From: Prevotella sp. E15-22
GTDB lineage: Bacteria; Bacteroidota; Bacteroidia; Bacteroidales; Bacteroidaceae
Length of the DNA: 64,000 nucleotides
Direction of reading: 5' to 3'
NCBI RefSeq assembly: GCF_023204875.1
Contig: NZ_CP096247.1
Coordinates: 1,798,001-1,862,000, forward strand
A program made the position numbers and the translations under genes. Shown here one piece after another: positions 27,410-36,057 of this stretch; position 1 is the stretch's first letter; every line of letters begins with the position of its first letter. Below the pieces are notes generated by a model. That model did not search any database. It was not told where the DNA came from and saw only the letters and a program-made list of their open reading frames with translations.

Positions 27410-28408
27410 ATGATTAATAGGGAAATCATTAGAATTAAGATTGTTCAGTTAACCTACGCGTACTATCAAAATGGTAACAAGAACATGGACACAGCAGAGA
27501 AAGAGCTCTTTTTCAGCCTGTCGAAGGCCTACGATCTCTACAACTATCTGTTGTCTCTCATGGTTGCCGTCACTAAGGAATCGCGTCGACGCCTGGAGGT
27601 GCTTCAGGCCAGAGCCCAGCGCGAGGGACTTCCAGAGCCTTCGCAGAAGTTTGCTTACAATCGCTTCGCCTTGCAGTTAGAGAACAACAGGCAGCTGGCA
27701 GAATTTTTGGAAACACAAAACCGTTCATGGGCCGACTACCCCGAGTTCATCGGCAAACTCTTCGAGCAGATTGAACAGAGTCAGCTCTACAAGGACTATC
27801 TGGAGAGCAAGGACGACGACTACGCCACCGATCGCGAGTTGTGGCGCCGTCTCTATCGCACATTCATCCAGGAGAACGAAGACCTGGATCAGCTTTTAGA
27901 GGAACTGAGTCTTTATTGGAACGACGATAAAGAGGTTGTCGACACTTTCGTCATCAAAACCATCAAGCGTTTCGACGAGAAGAACGGCGAGAAGCAGGAG
28001 CTGCTGCCTGAGTACGACTCAGAGGAGGAGCAGGACTATGCTCGCAAGCTGTTCCGTGCCACCATCCTCAACGGCGACGAGTATCAGCGCATGATGACTG
28101 AGGCTTCGCGCAACTGGGACTTTTCTCGCCTGGCCTACATGGATGTCATCATCATGCAGATTGCCATTGCCGAGATGCTCACCTTCCCCAGCATCCCCGT
28201 CAGCGTCACCATCAACGAGTTTGTCGACCTGGCCAAGCTCTACTCTACCCCACGCTCTAGCGGCTATATCAACGGCATGCTCGACGCCATCGCCCGTCAC
28301 CTCATTCACACGGGTCGCCTGCTGAAGCACATGGACGACAAGAAGGACGACAAGAAGGACGATAAGAAGTCGGACAAGAAACAAAACAACGACACTAACA
28401 ACAAATAA
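27410..28408 (+). CDS. nusB: Transcription antitermination factor NusB, long Bacteroidetes form
   Basis: NusB with NusE binds boxA RNA in rRNA leaders to allow antitermination. The canonical NusB helical core is near residues 200-310 (RKLFRATILNGDEYQ, LAYMDVIIMQIAIAEML, SVTINEFVDLAKLYS, YINGMLDAIARHL). A helical N-terminal extension of about 190 residues is characteristic of Bacteroidetes NusB. The last 25 residues are an Asp/Lys repeat tail (MDDKKDDKKDDKKSDKK), apparently from a 12-base tandem repeat. It is the first gene of a plus operon with yajC. Confidence 0.92.
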   Translation: MINREIIRIKIVQLTYAYYQNGNKNMDTAEKELFFSLSKAYDLYNYLLSLMVAVTKESRRRLEVLQARAQREGLPEPSQKFAYNRFALQLENNRQLAEFLETQNRSWADYPEFIGKLFEQIEQSQLYKDYLESKDDDYATDRELWRRLYRTFIQENEDLDQLLEELSLYWNDDKEVVDTFVIKTIKRFDEKNGEKQELLPEYDSEEEQDYARKLFRATILNGDEYQRMMTEASRNWDFSRLAYMDVIIMQIAIAEMLTFPSIPVSVTINEFVDLAKLYSTPRSSGYINGMLDAIARHLIHTGRLLKHMDDKKDDKKDDKKSDKKQNNDTNNK

Positions 28409-28420
28409 ACATAAGCAACA

Positions 28421-28744
28421 ATGACAAATCTCTTTTTAGCAGCCCAAGGGGCTGGCGCCCAGGGCGGTGGCATGAGTATGATCCTGATGATGGTTGCCAT
28501 CTTCGCAATCATGTGGTTCTTCATGATCCGTCCTCAGCAGAAACAGCGTAAGGAAATCCAGAAGTTTCAGAACGAGCTTCAGCGTGGCACACAGGTAGTG
28601 ACTGGTGGTGGCATCTATGGCACCGTCAAGAGCATCGACCTGGCCAAGAACACTGTCGAGGTCGAGATCGCACGCGATGTGGTGATCACCGTCGACAAGG
28701 GCTTCGTCTATAAGGACACCACAAGCACCACGCTTCAGAAGTAA
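28421..28744 (+). CDS. yajC: YajC, accessory subunit of the Sec translocon
   Basis: YajC associates with SecDF at the inner membrane. One membrane segment near residues 20-42 (MSMILMMVAIFAIMWFFMI) is followed by the hallmark RPQQKQRKEIQKF and GGIYGTVKSID. The length of 107 residues is standard. It begins 12 bases after nusB. Confidence 0.94.
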   Translation: MTNLFLAAQGAGAQGGGMSMILMMVAIFAIMWFFMIRPQQKQRKEIQKFQNELQRGTQVVTGGGIYGTVKSIDLAKNTVEVEIARDVVITVDKGFVYKDTTSTTLQK

Positions 28745-28776
28745 GTCACCATACTAAAGGTATTGTCACTTTGAAA

Positions 28777-29751
28777 ATGCCGGGTATCATCCGTACAGTC
28801 AGTAATTTCCTGTTTAGCACCGCCAACAGGGAGTTACTGATTTTTTTGGCCTTTCTGCTCCTCTCGGGCAGTTTCTGGCTCACGATGACCCTCAACGAGA
28901 CCTACACGCGCGAGGTCACCATCGGCGTCCACATCACCCATGTGCCCAAGAACGTCATCATCACCTCTGGCCAGAACGACAGCATCCGTGTCACCATCAG
29001 CGACAAGGGTTTTAATCTGCTCCCTGTCATCTATGGTCTTCGTCGTCAGCACCTCGAGGTCGACTTCGAGCGCTATGCCGAGGCACATGGCACTGGCCGC
29101 ATTGCCAATACTGACCTTCGCCGCCTCCTGGAGGCCCTTCTGCCGGCCTCCGTCCGTGTCGAGTCAGTCAAGCCCGATAAGCTCACGTTCTTCTATAACT
29201 ACGGCGAGCGAAAGAAGGTGCCCGTGGTTCTCCAGGCGCGCATCACGCCCCAGAACATGTTCTTCATCTCGAAGAAAGAGCTGTCGCCCGATAGCGTGGT
29301 CATCTATGCCTCGCGTCCCAAGCTCGACAGCATCAAGCATGTGAGCACCGAGATCATCAATCGCACCGACGTGCACGACACGCTCGTGGTCAACACCCGC
29401 CTGCAGAGCATCCCTGGCGTAAAGATGGTGCCCAACAACGTCACCGTCCGCGTCTATGCCGACGTGCTCACCGAGGAGAGCATCGACAACGTGCCCATCG
29501 AGGGCATCAACATGCCCAAGGGCAAGATCCTGCGCACATTTCCTGCCAAGGTCACCGTCCGCTTTGTCACAGGCATGAAGAACTACCGCCGACTCACCCA
29601 GAAGGATTTCCTCGTGGTGGCCGACTATAACGAGTTCAGCAAGAGTCCCTCGAGCAAATGCGCCATCACCCTGCTCCAGAAGCCCGATGGCGTCACGCGT
29701 GCCACCCTCTCGGTCACGCAAGTGGACTACCTCATCGAAGAACAGTATTAA
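28777..29751 (+). CDS. YbbR-like domain protein
   Basis: A single N-terminal membrane anchor (LLIFLAFLLLSGSFWLTM) is followed by extracytoplasmic beta-rich YbbR-like repeats (REVTIGVHITHVPKNV, KKVPVVLQARITP, IDNVPIEGINMPKGK). In Firmicutes the relative CdaR regulates the diadenylate cyclase. No cyclase gene is present here. The ATG at 28777 is taken over an in-frame TTG two codons earlier. It is placed between yajC and coaE, as commonly seen in Bacteroidetes. Confidence 0.88.
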   Translation: MPGIIRTVSNFLFSTANRELLIFLAFLLLSGSFWLTMTLNETYTREVTIGVHITHVPKNVIITSGQNDSIRVTISDKGFNLLPVIYGLRRQHLEVDFERYAEAHGTGRIANTDLRRLLEALLPASVRVESVKPDKLTFFYNYGERKKVPVVLQARITPQNMFFISKKELSPDSVVIYASRPKLDSIKHVSTEIINRTDVHDTLVVNTRLQSIPGVKMVPNNVTVRVYADVLTEESIDNVPIEGINMPKGKILRTFPAKVTVRFVTGMKNYRRLTQKDFLVVADYNEFSKSPSSKCAITLLQKPDGVTRATLSVTQVDYLIEEQY

Positions 29752-29755
29752 CAAT

Positions 29756-30316
29756 ATGAAGATAGCCATCACAGGAGGCATAGGCAGTGGCAAGAGTTAT
29801 GTGTGCCGACTGCTCGAAGCACGTGGCATTCGCATCTACGACTGCGACAGTGCCGCCAAGCACCTCATGCGCACCTCGCCACAGATCCGCCAGCAGCTCA
29901 CGGCCCTCATCGGTCCTGATGCCTACCTTGCCGATGGCCAATTGAACAAAGCCTGCGTGGCCCAGTTCCTCATGGCGTCCGAGTCCAACAAGCAGGCCAT
30001 CAATGCCATTGTCCATCCTGCCGTGGCCGAGGATTTCACCCAGAGTGGCCTGCAGTGGATGGAATGCGCCATTCTCTATGAGTCGGGCTTCGACCATCTT
30101 GTCGACAGCGTCATCGCCGTCACGGCCCCCCTCCCTGTGCGCCTCGAGCGCATCATGCAGCGCGACCATATCAGTCGCCAGTCGGCCCTTGCCTGGATCC
30201 ACAAGCAGTGGCCCCAGCACGAACTCCAGCAGCGTGCCCAGTTCGAGATCGTCAACGACGGCCGCCCCCTGGAGCCACAGATTGAACACATTATTAATAA
30301 TATTATAAAAGAATAG
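29756..30316 (+). CDS. coaE: Dephospho-CoA kinase
   Basis: CoaE performs the last step of coenzyme A synthesis, phosphorylating dephospho-CoA. The start MKIAITGGIGSGKSYVCRLL is the P-loop. The DCDSAAKHLM segment holds the substrate aspartate, and the lid RIMQRDHISRQSAL is present. The 186 residues are normal. The ATG lies 4 bases after the ybbR-like stop; a longer in-frame reading from 29687 lies inside the previous gene and is rejected. Confidence 0.95.
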   Translation: MKIAITGGIGSGKSYVCRLLEARGIRIYDCDSAAKHLMRTSPQIRQQLTALIGPDAYLADGQLNKACVAQFLMASESNKQAINAIVHPAVAEDFTQSGLQWMECAILYESGFDHLVDSVIAVTAPLPVRLERIMQRDHISRQSALAWIHKQWPQHELQQRAQFEIVNDGRPLEPQIEHIINNIIKE

Positions 30317-30322
30317 ACTATC

Positions 30323-30769
30323 ATGCAACAAACAATTTTAGCTATCGCCGGAAAGCCCGGCCTCTACAAACTCGTTTCTCGTGGCAAGAACAACCTCATC
30401 GTCGAGGCCCTCGATGCCACCCACCGTCGTCAGCCCGCCTTCGGTTCCGACCGCATCACCTCGCTGGCCGACATCGCCATGTTCACCGATAGCGACGACA
30501 TCCCCTTGATGGATGTTCTCGAGAGCCTGAAGACCCTCGAGAACGGCAACAAGTCGGCCATCGACTACAAGAAAGCCAGTGGCGACGACCTGCGCGAGTA
30601 TTTCGCCAAGGTGCTGCCCAACTACGATCGCGACCGTGTGCACACCAGCGACATCAAGAAGCTCATCCAGTGGTACAACATCCTCATCGAGAACGGCATC
30701 ACCGACTTCAAGGAGGAGATGAAGCCCACCGAGGGCGACAATGTTGACGACCGCAAGGACGCCGAGTAA
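30323..30769 (+). CDS. DUF5606 family protein
   Basis: This 148-residue protein begins ILAIAGKPGLYKLVSRGKNN, which I recognise as the start of the Bacteroidetes DUF5606 family (conserved and unknown, RNA-binding-like beta-barrel start). A helical C-terminal part follows (LREYFAKVLPNYDRDRVHTSDIKKLI) with a short acidic tail. It is the last gene of the nusB operon, six bases after coaE. Confidence 0.88.
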   Translation: MQQTILAIAGKPGLYKLVSRGKNNLIVEALDATHRRQPAFGSDRITSLADIAMFTDSDDIPLMDVLESLKTLENGNKSAIDYKKASGDDLREYFAKVLPNYDRDRVHTSDIKKLIQWYNILIENGITDFKEEMKPTEGDNVDDRKDAE

Positions 30770-30793
30770 AAAGTCGAACAACCCCCTTTATTT

Positions 30794-32659
30794 TTAGAGG
30801 ATAGAAACACCAGTCTTGCGATACAGGGCTGGTGTTTTTCCTTTCTCCTCGCGAACCTTCTCCACCAGTCGGTCGCGCATCAGCCTGCTCACCTTAGTCC
30901 TGGCCGACTGAATACCACTCAGGTTAAAACATCGCACCACATCCTCGCACGAAAACTCCTCTGGCAGTCGCTTAAAGGCCTCAAAGGTCTTCTGCTTGCG
31001 CTTCACGTTCACTGAGGCCTCCTTCAGCTTGTTGTCGAAGTAGTTCTCGGCCATAGCCCCAAAGAAGTGGCGCTGACAGGCATACTGCATGTTCACAATC
31101 AGCTCGGCCAACTGCCAATCCACCTCGTCCGTCTCAAACGCCCCACACCAGTAAGGGCCGTCCTGCTTCATCTGGTCCCAGTGGCGCATCACGATGAACG
31201 GTGCCGAGCAGTTCACCCCATGATAGGCACAGCGTTTCAGCAGCATCTCGTCGGCCTTCGAGTCGTTCTCCTTGGCGTCCTCCATGCGTCGTGCCGTCCA
31301 TTCATACAGCTCGTCCACAATCTTCTGCACCGTCAGTTCGCCCTTCATCTTGTCCAGTTTCTCGGCCCAGGCCTTCAGTCGTTCGTCGCTGTCCAGGTCC
31401 ACGTTCGCCTCGCGGCTCATCATCTCGAAGTTCGTGGCCGGCAGGGGTATGCACGTCAGTCGTGTGGCCAGTCCGCTGCCAAAGTTCTGCTCGTTCACCA
31501 TCCTCTTCAGGGCAATGGGCGTACCCGTATAGATGTAGTTCCACACCACGAAAAACTCCTGAAACACACTGTCCACGTTCGAGTACGCCTGACCGTCCTC
31601 CTCGTTGTGAAAAGCCTTCAGCTGCAGCGCCTGCTTGTCGATATAGGCCCCACCCTTCTGCAGTGCCAGCGTGTTGTCCAGCTCCGTGTCAAAAGTCAGC
31701 ATGTGCAGTTGCATCTCCTTGCCGTCCACCTGCTCCTTGGCGTTCACCATGTCCTGAATAAACTGCGCGTTCGATGTTCGTGCAGGGTGAATCCTCACCA
31801 CCACCTTCGGCTTCTTGGGTTTTTCCTTGTTCGCCCCCTTGGTGCGCACCTGTTCACGATAGGCGTTGATGGCATCCTTGCCCGCCTGGTCGGCCGCCAC
31901 GATGGGCGAAGCCAGCAGCTTAAAGAGTCTGGTTGCAAAGCTCTTACCACTGGCAGGGTCGCCAATGATCAGCGTCGAGTTGTTCAGTCGTCGCAGCTCC
32001 TCCGGTCGGTGATAGAATCTGTAGGTGCAGCGTGTCATCAGCGTCATCATCAGTCCGCTGGCCACGAACAGCGCCGCTGGATACTGGTTCCTTTTCAGTC
32101 CCTTACAGATGTCCCTCAGCATGGGGTAATGCGGCATCAGTGCCTCAATCTGCTCGCCCCAGTCCCAGAGTTGATGGTCGAGGTCTGAGGTCTGAGGGCT
32201 GACATCCTCCTTCAGACCTCCTCCTTCTTCCATCATCCTTCTTCCTTCAAACATCTCCAGTATCTCCCTCATCATCTTCGACAGCCCTTTGGGCGGCTCC
32301 TTGCAGGCCGAGTCCACGATGCTCTTCAGCTCCTGCTCGTCCAATCCCAGCCGAGGCATAATCGCCATCAGTCGCTCGCGTTTGTTGTCGCAGATGGCCC
32401 TCAGGTTCACTGCCAACTGATACAGCTTCACGTTCCTCTCGCCTTCCTGCGGCTCGCCCCCATTCCGCTTCCACCACTCCGCGATAATGTCAGAATACGG
32501 AATGCCTTTGAAGTAAATTTTCGAACACGGATTGTCTTTGGGGTTTATTTTCGAACACGGATTATTCGGATTTGACGGATCATCCGTTCTATCCGTTAGA
32601 TCCGTGTTCGTTTCTTTCGAGCAACCATTGCGATAATCCTCGTCATACCGCTCCCCCAT
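30794..32659 (-). CDS. DUF3987 family P-loop protein (primase-helper/helicase-like)
   Basis: This is a large protein (about 621 residues) with Walker A LIIGDPASGKSFATRL near the middle and a DUF3987-type core. Such proteins accompany BT4734-type primase-like domains on Bacteroidetes mobile elements and are presumed replication proteins. The first 45 residues are low complexity (TDLTDRTDDPSNP and repeated NPCSKI) and are encoded by an ATCCGTT repeat seen also in the intergenic region at 33246. A second low-complexity insertion (RRMMEEGGGLKEDVSPQTS) lies near residue 150. The ATG at 32659 overlaps the upstream gene by 17 bases; the longer in-frame start is unlikely. Confidence 0.75.
   Translation of the reverse strand: MGERYDEDYRNGCSKETNTDLTDRTDDPSNPNNPCSKINPKDNPCSKIYFKGIPYSDIIAEWWKRNGGEPQEGERNVKLYQLAVNLRAICDNKRERLMAIMPRLGLDEQELKSIVDSACKEPPKGLSKMMREILEMFEGRRMMEEGGGLKEDVSPQTSDLDHQLWDWGEQIEALMPHYPMLRDICKGLKRNQYPAALFVASGLMMTLMTRCTYRFYHRPEELRRLNNSTLIIGDPASGKSFATRLFKLLASPIVAADQAGKDAINAYREQVRTKGANKEKPKKPKVVVRIHPARTSNAQFIQDMVNAKEQVDGKEMQLHMLTFDTELDNTLALQKGGAYIDKQALQLKAFHNEEDGQAYSNVDSVFQEFFVVWNYIYTGTPIALKRMVNEQNFGSGLATRLTCIPLPATNFEMMSREANVDLDSDERLKAWAEKLDKMKGELTVQKIVDELYEWTARRMEDAKENDSKADEMLLKRCAYHGVNCSAPFIVMRHWDQMKQDGPYWCGAFETDEVDWQLAELIVNMQYACQRHFFGAMAENYFDNKLKEASVNVKRKQKTFEAFKRLPEEFSCEDVVRCFNLSGIQSARTKVSRLMRDRLVEKVREEKGKTPALYRKTGVSIL
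30805..30837 (+). terminator. Terminator of the nusB operon inside the 3' end of the facing gene
   Basis: A 9-bp stem AAACACCAG (30805-30813) / CTGGTGTTT (30829-30837) is followed by more T on the plus strand. It lies 36 bases past the DUF5606 stop and within the last codons of the minus-strand DUF3987 gene. Confidence 0.7.
32575..32611. repeat. ATCCGTT-type dispersed repeat inside the DUF3987 gene
   Basis: The plus strand reads ATCCGTTCTATCCGTTAGAT then CCGTGTTCG, nearly identical to the intergenic copy at 33246-33274. Here it encodes the NTDLTDRTDD segment of the minus-strand protein. Confidence 0.8.
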
Positions 32660-33239
32660 ACTCCTTGTTCTCATACGTAAACAGCTCGTTGTCCAGAAAC
32701 AACACATCCGTTTCCTTGCAGATAAAGCTCATCCTACTGGCGTCCTTGCAACTCTCGTCCACCTCGACGCCCAGCACTTTTGCCATCTCGTGCTGATTGT
32801 CAATCAAGTTGCCCCACTCCTTGCGCGCCTTAAACACAATCTTCAGTCCCTCGCCGCTCGGCGTCACATAGACCAACAAGATAGACCCACCCCCGGCCCC
32901 TCCCTGAATGGAGGGGTTAAACAGTTCTGGCAATTCCCTGCGCCATTTCTCATACAACTCACGAGGATTATGGACATGGTCAATATCCATCACCACCAGT
33001 CCCGTCAACCTTGTAGCACTCTGTTTGCGCCATCGTCCCAACTTCCCAGTCTTCGATGCGGTCTCATCAAACGTGGCCTGAAAGATAAAGGCCGGCAGTT
33101 TTCGTTTAAGTGCGGCTTCATGTGTTTCGCGAAACTTATCAATGTTCTCATTCCATTTTGGCGCCTTCAACAGTGCCCAGAACTGCGCCTCGTCCACCGG
33201 CTGTGTTGGATTACTTAAATTCTTCTGATAACAAAACAT
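32643..33239 (-). CDS. BT4734/BF3469-type (VirE N-terminal-like) primase-like domain protein
   Basis: The 198 residues contain the primase-like core of the family: LPAFIFQATFDE, LTGLVVMDIDHV with the metal-type DxD, LLVYVTPSGEGLKIVFKAR and a C-terminal CKDASRMSFICKETDV. In many Bacteroidetes this domain is fused to DUF3987, whereas here the two are separate, overlapping genes. Between ELF and LLVYV an insertion, NPSIQGGAGGGS, is encoded by a CCCCTCC...GGAGGGG hairpin repeat (about 32888-32918). The likely role is replication of a mobile element. Confidence 0.8.
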   Translation of the reverse strand: MFCYQKNLSNPTQPVDEAQFWALLKAPKWNENIDKFRETHEAALKRKLPAFIFQATFDETASKTGKLGRWRKQSATRLTGLVVMDIDHVHNPRELYEKWRRELPELFNPSIQGGAGGGSILLVYVTPSGEGLKIVFKARKEWGNLIDNQHEMAKVLGVEVDESCKDASRMSFICKETDVLFLDNELFTYENKEYGGAV

Positions 33240-33245
33240 ACTAAT

Positions 33246-33274
33246 TATCCGTTTTATCCGTTAAATCCGTGTTC
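33246..33274. repeat. ATCCGTT-type dispersed repeat, intergenic copy
   Basis: The sequence ATCCGTTTTATCCGTTAAAT then CCGTGTTCG matches the copy at 32575-32611 inside the next gene, with three or four differences. Confidence 0.8.
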
Positions 33275-33280
33275 GTCTCA

Positions 33281-33619
33281 CTAGCAGAACACAATTTCAT
33301 CCAGCTTCTTTTCTACCATCGCCTGCTTCGCATCCTTCGTGTGTTCCTCCAGCAGTCCCATCACCTCAGCCGCATCATACTCCTTAGGAAAACTGCCAAA
33401 CACCTTTACGCGCTGTACCGACTCCTTCACCCACCCCCAGGGCAACTTCTTCACCAGTCGGTCCTTCTCGCGCGCCCGCTTGGGGCTCTGTCTGTTGTAT
33501 GCTTTAAAGGTTAATTTTCCAGAGTCCCCATCAACAAACAGAACCCCCTCTACGCGCTTGCCATTGGTCAAGTTGTTCATCAACTCCATGGCATTCATCA
33601 CTAATACATACTTTTTCAT
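33281..33619 (-). CDS. Hypothetical protein next to the BT4734 gene
   Basis: This 112-residue basic protein (KKYVLVMNAMELMNNLTNGK, FKAYNRQSPKRAREKDRLVKK) has no recognisable domain. It is the first gene of the unit that continues with the BT4734-like and DUF3987 genes, and it has a -7 promoter element about 95 bases upstream. Its position suggests a DNA-binding or regulatory accessory of the same element, which is inference only. Confidence 0.7.
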   Translation of the reverse strand: MKKYVLVMNAMELMNNLTNGKRVEGVLFVDGDSGKLTFKAYNRQSPKRAREKDRLVKKLPWGWVKESVQRVKVFGSFPKEYDAAEVMGLLEEHTKDAKQAMVEKKLDEIVFC

Positions 33620-33713
33620 GGTTTTTCAAATGTGTTTTTAAATAAAAATGCAATATTAATACTTTTTGTTATTTAATGTTATGTCTAAATGGTCATTGTT
33701 TTAATTGACGATG

Positions 33714-33721
33714 CAAAGGTA
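33714..33721 (-). promoter_or_regulatory. -7 promoter element of the BT4734/DUF3987 unit
   Basis: The minus strand reads TACCTTTG, 94 bases before the ATG at 33619, leaving an AT-rich leader. Confidence 0.6.
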
Positions 33722-33753
33722 CAACATTGCCGAAGCAAATGCAAGAAAAAAAT

Positions 33754-33806
33754 CCGGTCATTTCCGAACGGTCGGAAATGATCGGAAATGACCGGAAATG
33801 ATCGGA
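33754..33806. repeat. Iteron-like CGGAAATGAY tandem and inverted repeats
   Basis: Three direct 10-bp units, CGGAAATGA followed by T or C, lie at 33773, 33783 and 33793, followed by CGGA. An inverted copy CCGGTCATTTCCG (33754-33766) is an exact reverse complement of 33783-33795. The array sits between the stop of the HIRAN-like gene and the promoter of the replication-like unit. Confidence 0.85.
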
Positions 33807-33819
33807 TTTTGTTCGACTT

Positions 33820-35184
33820 TTATAGCGCCTCGAACGCTGCTTTCATCGTTTCGAAGTCGTTCCCACTGTATGGCTGGTTCTCAGGTTTCGTATAGTCACT
33901 GTACGACGACTTCGACTTCAGTTTCTCCTTGCCAAACTCGCCCCTGAACTCCTCCCATGTGGGTCGTCTGATCACGCCAGCATCCATGGCTGCACGCACA
34001 GGCATCAACACGTCCTTGGGCTTCGTCTTGCCCTCCATCAGTTGCGCCAGCAGGTGCACCACCTCGTCCACCTTCGCTGCGTTCACCACGGCCGGAGCCA
34101 GCGCCTTCTTCGACTTCACGGTCTTCAGCGGTGCCTTGGGTTTCGACATCACGCCATGCCTCTCCAATGCAGCATAGTCGGCTGCCGTCATCGGCCTCAT
34201 CTCTATGTCCATCTTCCTGCACGCCAGTTCCCTCAGCATCAGCAGCGTCACGATGGCATCCAGCGCCTTGCGAGGCGTGTTCATATAATAGAGGCGCGAC
34301 AGCACCACGTCGCGCTGCCCCATGTCGCCATACAGTCCGCCAGGCATCCTTCGCAGTTGCTCGTCCAACCGTTTCAGACCCTCCAGCGGCCGTCCCTCGT
34401 TGTCCAGCCACCACTGCATCCACAGGCGCTGCATCTCCTCGCTCTCCAGTCGCTCCGTCCACCATTGCGATGTGCGTTCAATCAGGGCCATGCGTCCGCA
34501 TATCGACGTACGCTGCTCCTTCAGCGGCTCGTTCAGTCGCCTCACCTCCTCGCGTTGGGCGTTCTCCAGTTGCGCAATGAACTGCGTGCGCGCCTCACGC
34601 GTCTCCCTGCTCAGGTCGTGACAGCTGCCCTGCATCCACAGGCCCAGATACGTCCTTAGCTCCTCCAGGTCCGCCTCGTCCACGTTGCCCCTCAGCATGT
34701 TCTTCAGCATGTAGTACGCCTCCATCTCAGTCAATATCTGCTGGTGGGGCGACAGTCGCATCAGGTCGTCCTTCAGCCACATGCTCCAGTCGATGGTCGA
34801 CGACTGCAGGGGCAGCATCTCCTTCAGCTCTTCCGCCTCCACACACACCATCAGCCAGCCATGTTCCCTCACGGCCACCTCTTCGATGTGCGCAAACAGG
34901 ATGGGATCCTCGCTCTGCGCCAGCAGACTCTTTACTTTGTTCACACACTCGTCGGCCACGCGTCCAATCCTCTTTCCCCTCGAAAACGCAATCACGCAGT
35001 CAGGGTTATAATGGTTACTTGGGTCAGCCAGCAGCGACACCACAGGTCTCTCACTCTCCAGTTTTCTCAACATCGCGCGTGTCTTCTCGTGCATCTCCTC
35101 CGTGTCGGCCATCCTCCTCTCCTCGGCCTCAGGGTTTGCCGCATAATGCACGCCCGATATCCTAAATCTATATTTCATCAGCAT
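33820..35184 (-). CDS. HIRAN-like domain protein of unknown function
   Basis: The first 95 residues resemble a HIRAN domain: KYRFRISGVHYA, then VSLLADPSNHYNPDCVIAFS and GKRIGRVADE. HIRAN domains bind DNA ends and stalled forks. The rest (about 360 residues) is helical, charged and unrecognised, with many Arg/Glu pairs. An in-frame ATG at 35178 is an equally good start. The local sequence is GC-rich compared with the AT-rich genes just upstream. It may belong with the replication-like genes downstream. Confidence 0.7.
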   Translation of the reverse strand: MLMKYRFRISGVHYAANPEAEERRMADTEEMHEKTRAMLRKLESERPVVSLLADPSNHYNPDCVIAFSRGKRIGRVADECVNKVKSLLAQSEDPILFAHIEEVAVREHGWLMVCVEAEELKEMLPLQSSTIDWSMWLKDDLMRLSPHQQILTEMEAYYMLKNMLRGNVDEADLEELRTYLGLWMQGSCHDLSRETREARTQFIAQLENAQREEVRRLNEPLKEQRTSICGRMALIERTSQWWTERLESEEMQRLWMQWWLDNEGRPLEGLKRLDEQLRRMPGGLYGDMGQRDVVLSRLYYMNTPRKALDAIVTLLMLRELACRKMDIEMRPMTAADYAALERHGVMSKPKAPLKTVKSKKALAPAVVNAAKVDEVVHLLAQLMEGKTKPKDVLMPVRAAMDAGVIRRPTWEEFRGEFGKEKLKSKSSYSDYTKPENQPYSGNDFETMKAAFEAL

Positions 35185-35201
35185 TTAGTTAAGTACCACC
35201 T

Positions 35202-35229
35202 CTCAGTTCTCAGTTCTCAGTTCTCAGTT
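35202..35229. repeat. CTCAGTT simple tandem repeat
   Basis: Four 7-bp units CTCAGTT lie between the HIRAN-like gene and the AbiEii-like gene. The last units overlap the 3' end of the AbiEii-like gene. Confidence 0.9.
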
Positions 35230-36057
35230 CTGAACTAAACGTTTAACAAACAGTTCCCAAGCCCGATACACAGTATCATAATCTTTCTTGCTTGATTTCA
35301 TTGATTTCTGTATAAGCAAACTAGTTTCCTGCTTAGTCAGTTCTTTTTCAATGACATCTCTATAGTATGCTTTTTCCTCATCCGTCAATAGTAAAGAAGC
35401 ATCCATCGCCAACATATAAGCTCCTGAGACAAACGGGTCAGCGTCTTCAACGGCATCGTAGACCTCAGTATAAGCTGGTTCTGTGCAATTTGGCACGTAG
35501 TAATTGTCCACAAGATACATCATGTCATCCATATCGTTGTCTTTTTCAAGACCACGGTCAATCCATGCGTCCAGCTTTGTAACAAACAAACCTGCAGTAG
35601 TTGGAATCTTGAATTCAATAGCCGCATCATCAACCTTTACGTTTACACACTCTTTCAACACGGATTCAAAGCCTCTTACTGTCATCTCCGGACTCGCCTC
35701 TGGTGGCCAGTAAATCTTGGCGCCATCTTCACTCAACTTTCCAAAAGGCACCACGTCAAGTTCAAAATCCTTATAGTAGAATCTTTGTTTTCTAACATTG
35801 TCCTTCTCAAAACCAGAACTTATCAGCAATTCCTGTATCTTCATGAAACTATCCCATGATTCAACAGCAATGCTAATATCCAAATCTCGTGTTGTTCTTG
35901 TGGAAAGATCAATATCCAGTGCTATAGAAAGCATGTCTCTTGCTGCGGCTCCAATTACAAAGAAATCCTGATTCCCAAGGCACTGGCATAACTTTTTGAG
36001 CGTTTCAAATTGTTGTGGTAGTACAAATTGGTTACTTTGTATATGTAAGTCTTTCAT
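35224..36057 (-). CDS. AbiEii-like nucleotidyltransferase (toxin candidate)
   Basis: This 277-residue protein has the DNA polymerase beta-like nucleotidyltransferase motif: VIGAAARDM followed by RTTRDLDISIAV with a DxD pair. Residues to about 200 complete the fold and the C-terminal third is helical. It starts within the last 26 bases of the AbiEi-like gene. In AbiE systems the AbiEii toxin transfers nucleotides to tRNA and gives abortive phage resistance. Members of this wider family also act in other roles, so the toxin call rests on the antitoxin partner. Confidence 0.82.
   Translation of the reverse strand: MKDLHIQSNQFVLPQQFETLKKLCQCLGNQDFFVIGAAARDMLSIALDIDLSTRTTRDLDISIAVESWDSFMKIQELLISSGFEKDNVRKQRFYYKDFELDVVPFGKLSEDGAKIYWPPEASPEMTVRGFESVLKECVNVKVDDAAIEFKIPTTAGLFVTKLDAWIDRGLEKDNDMDDMMYLVDNYYVPNCTEPAYTEVYDAVEDADPFVSGAYMLAMDASLLLTDEEKAYYRDVIEKELTKQETSLLIQKSMKSSKKDYDTVYRAWELFVKRLVQN

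Noticed and set aside
31067..32188. 373-aa plus-strand frame opposite the DUF3987 gene
   Set aside because: It is antisense to a P-loop protein, is very rich in His, Leu, Val and Arg, and shows no domain; it is a shadow frame.
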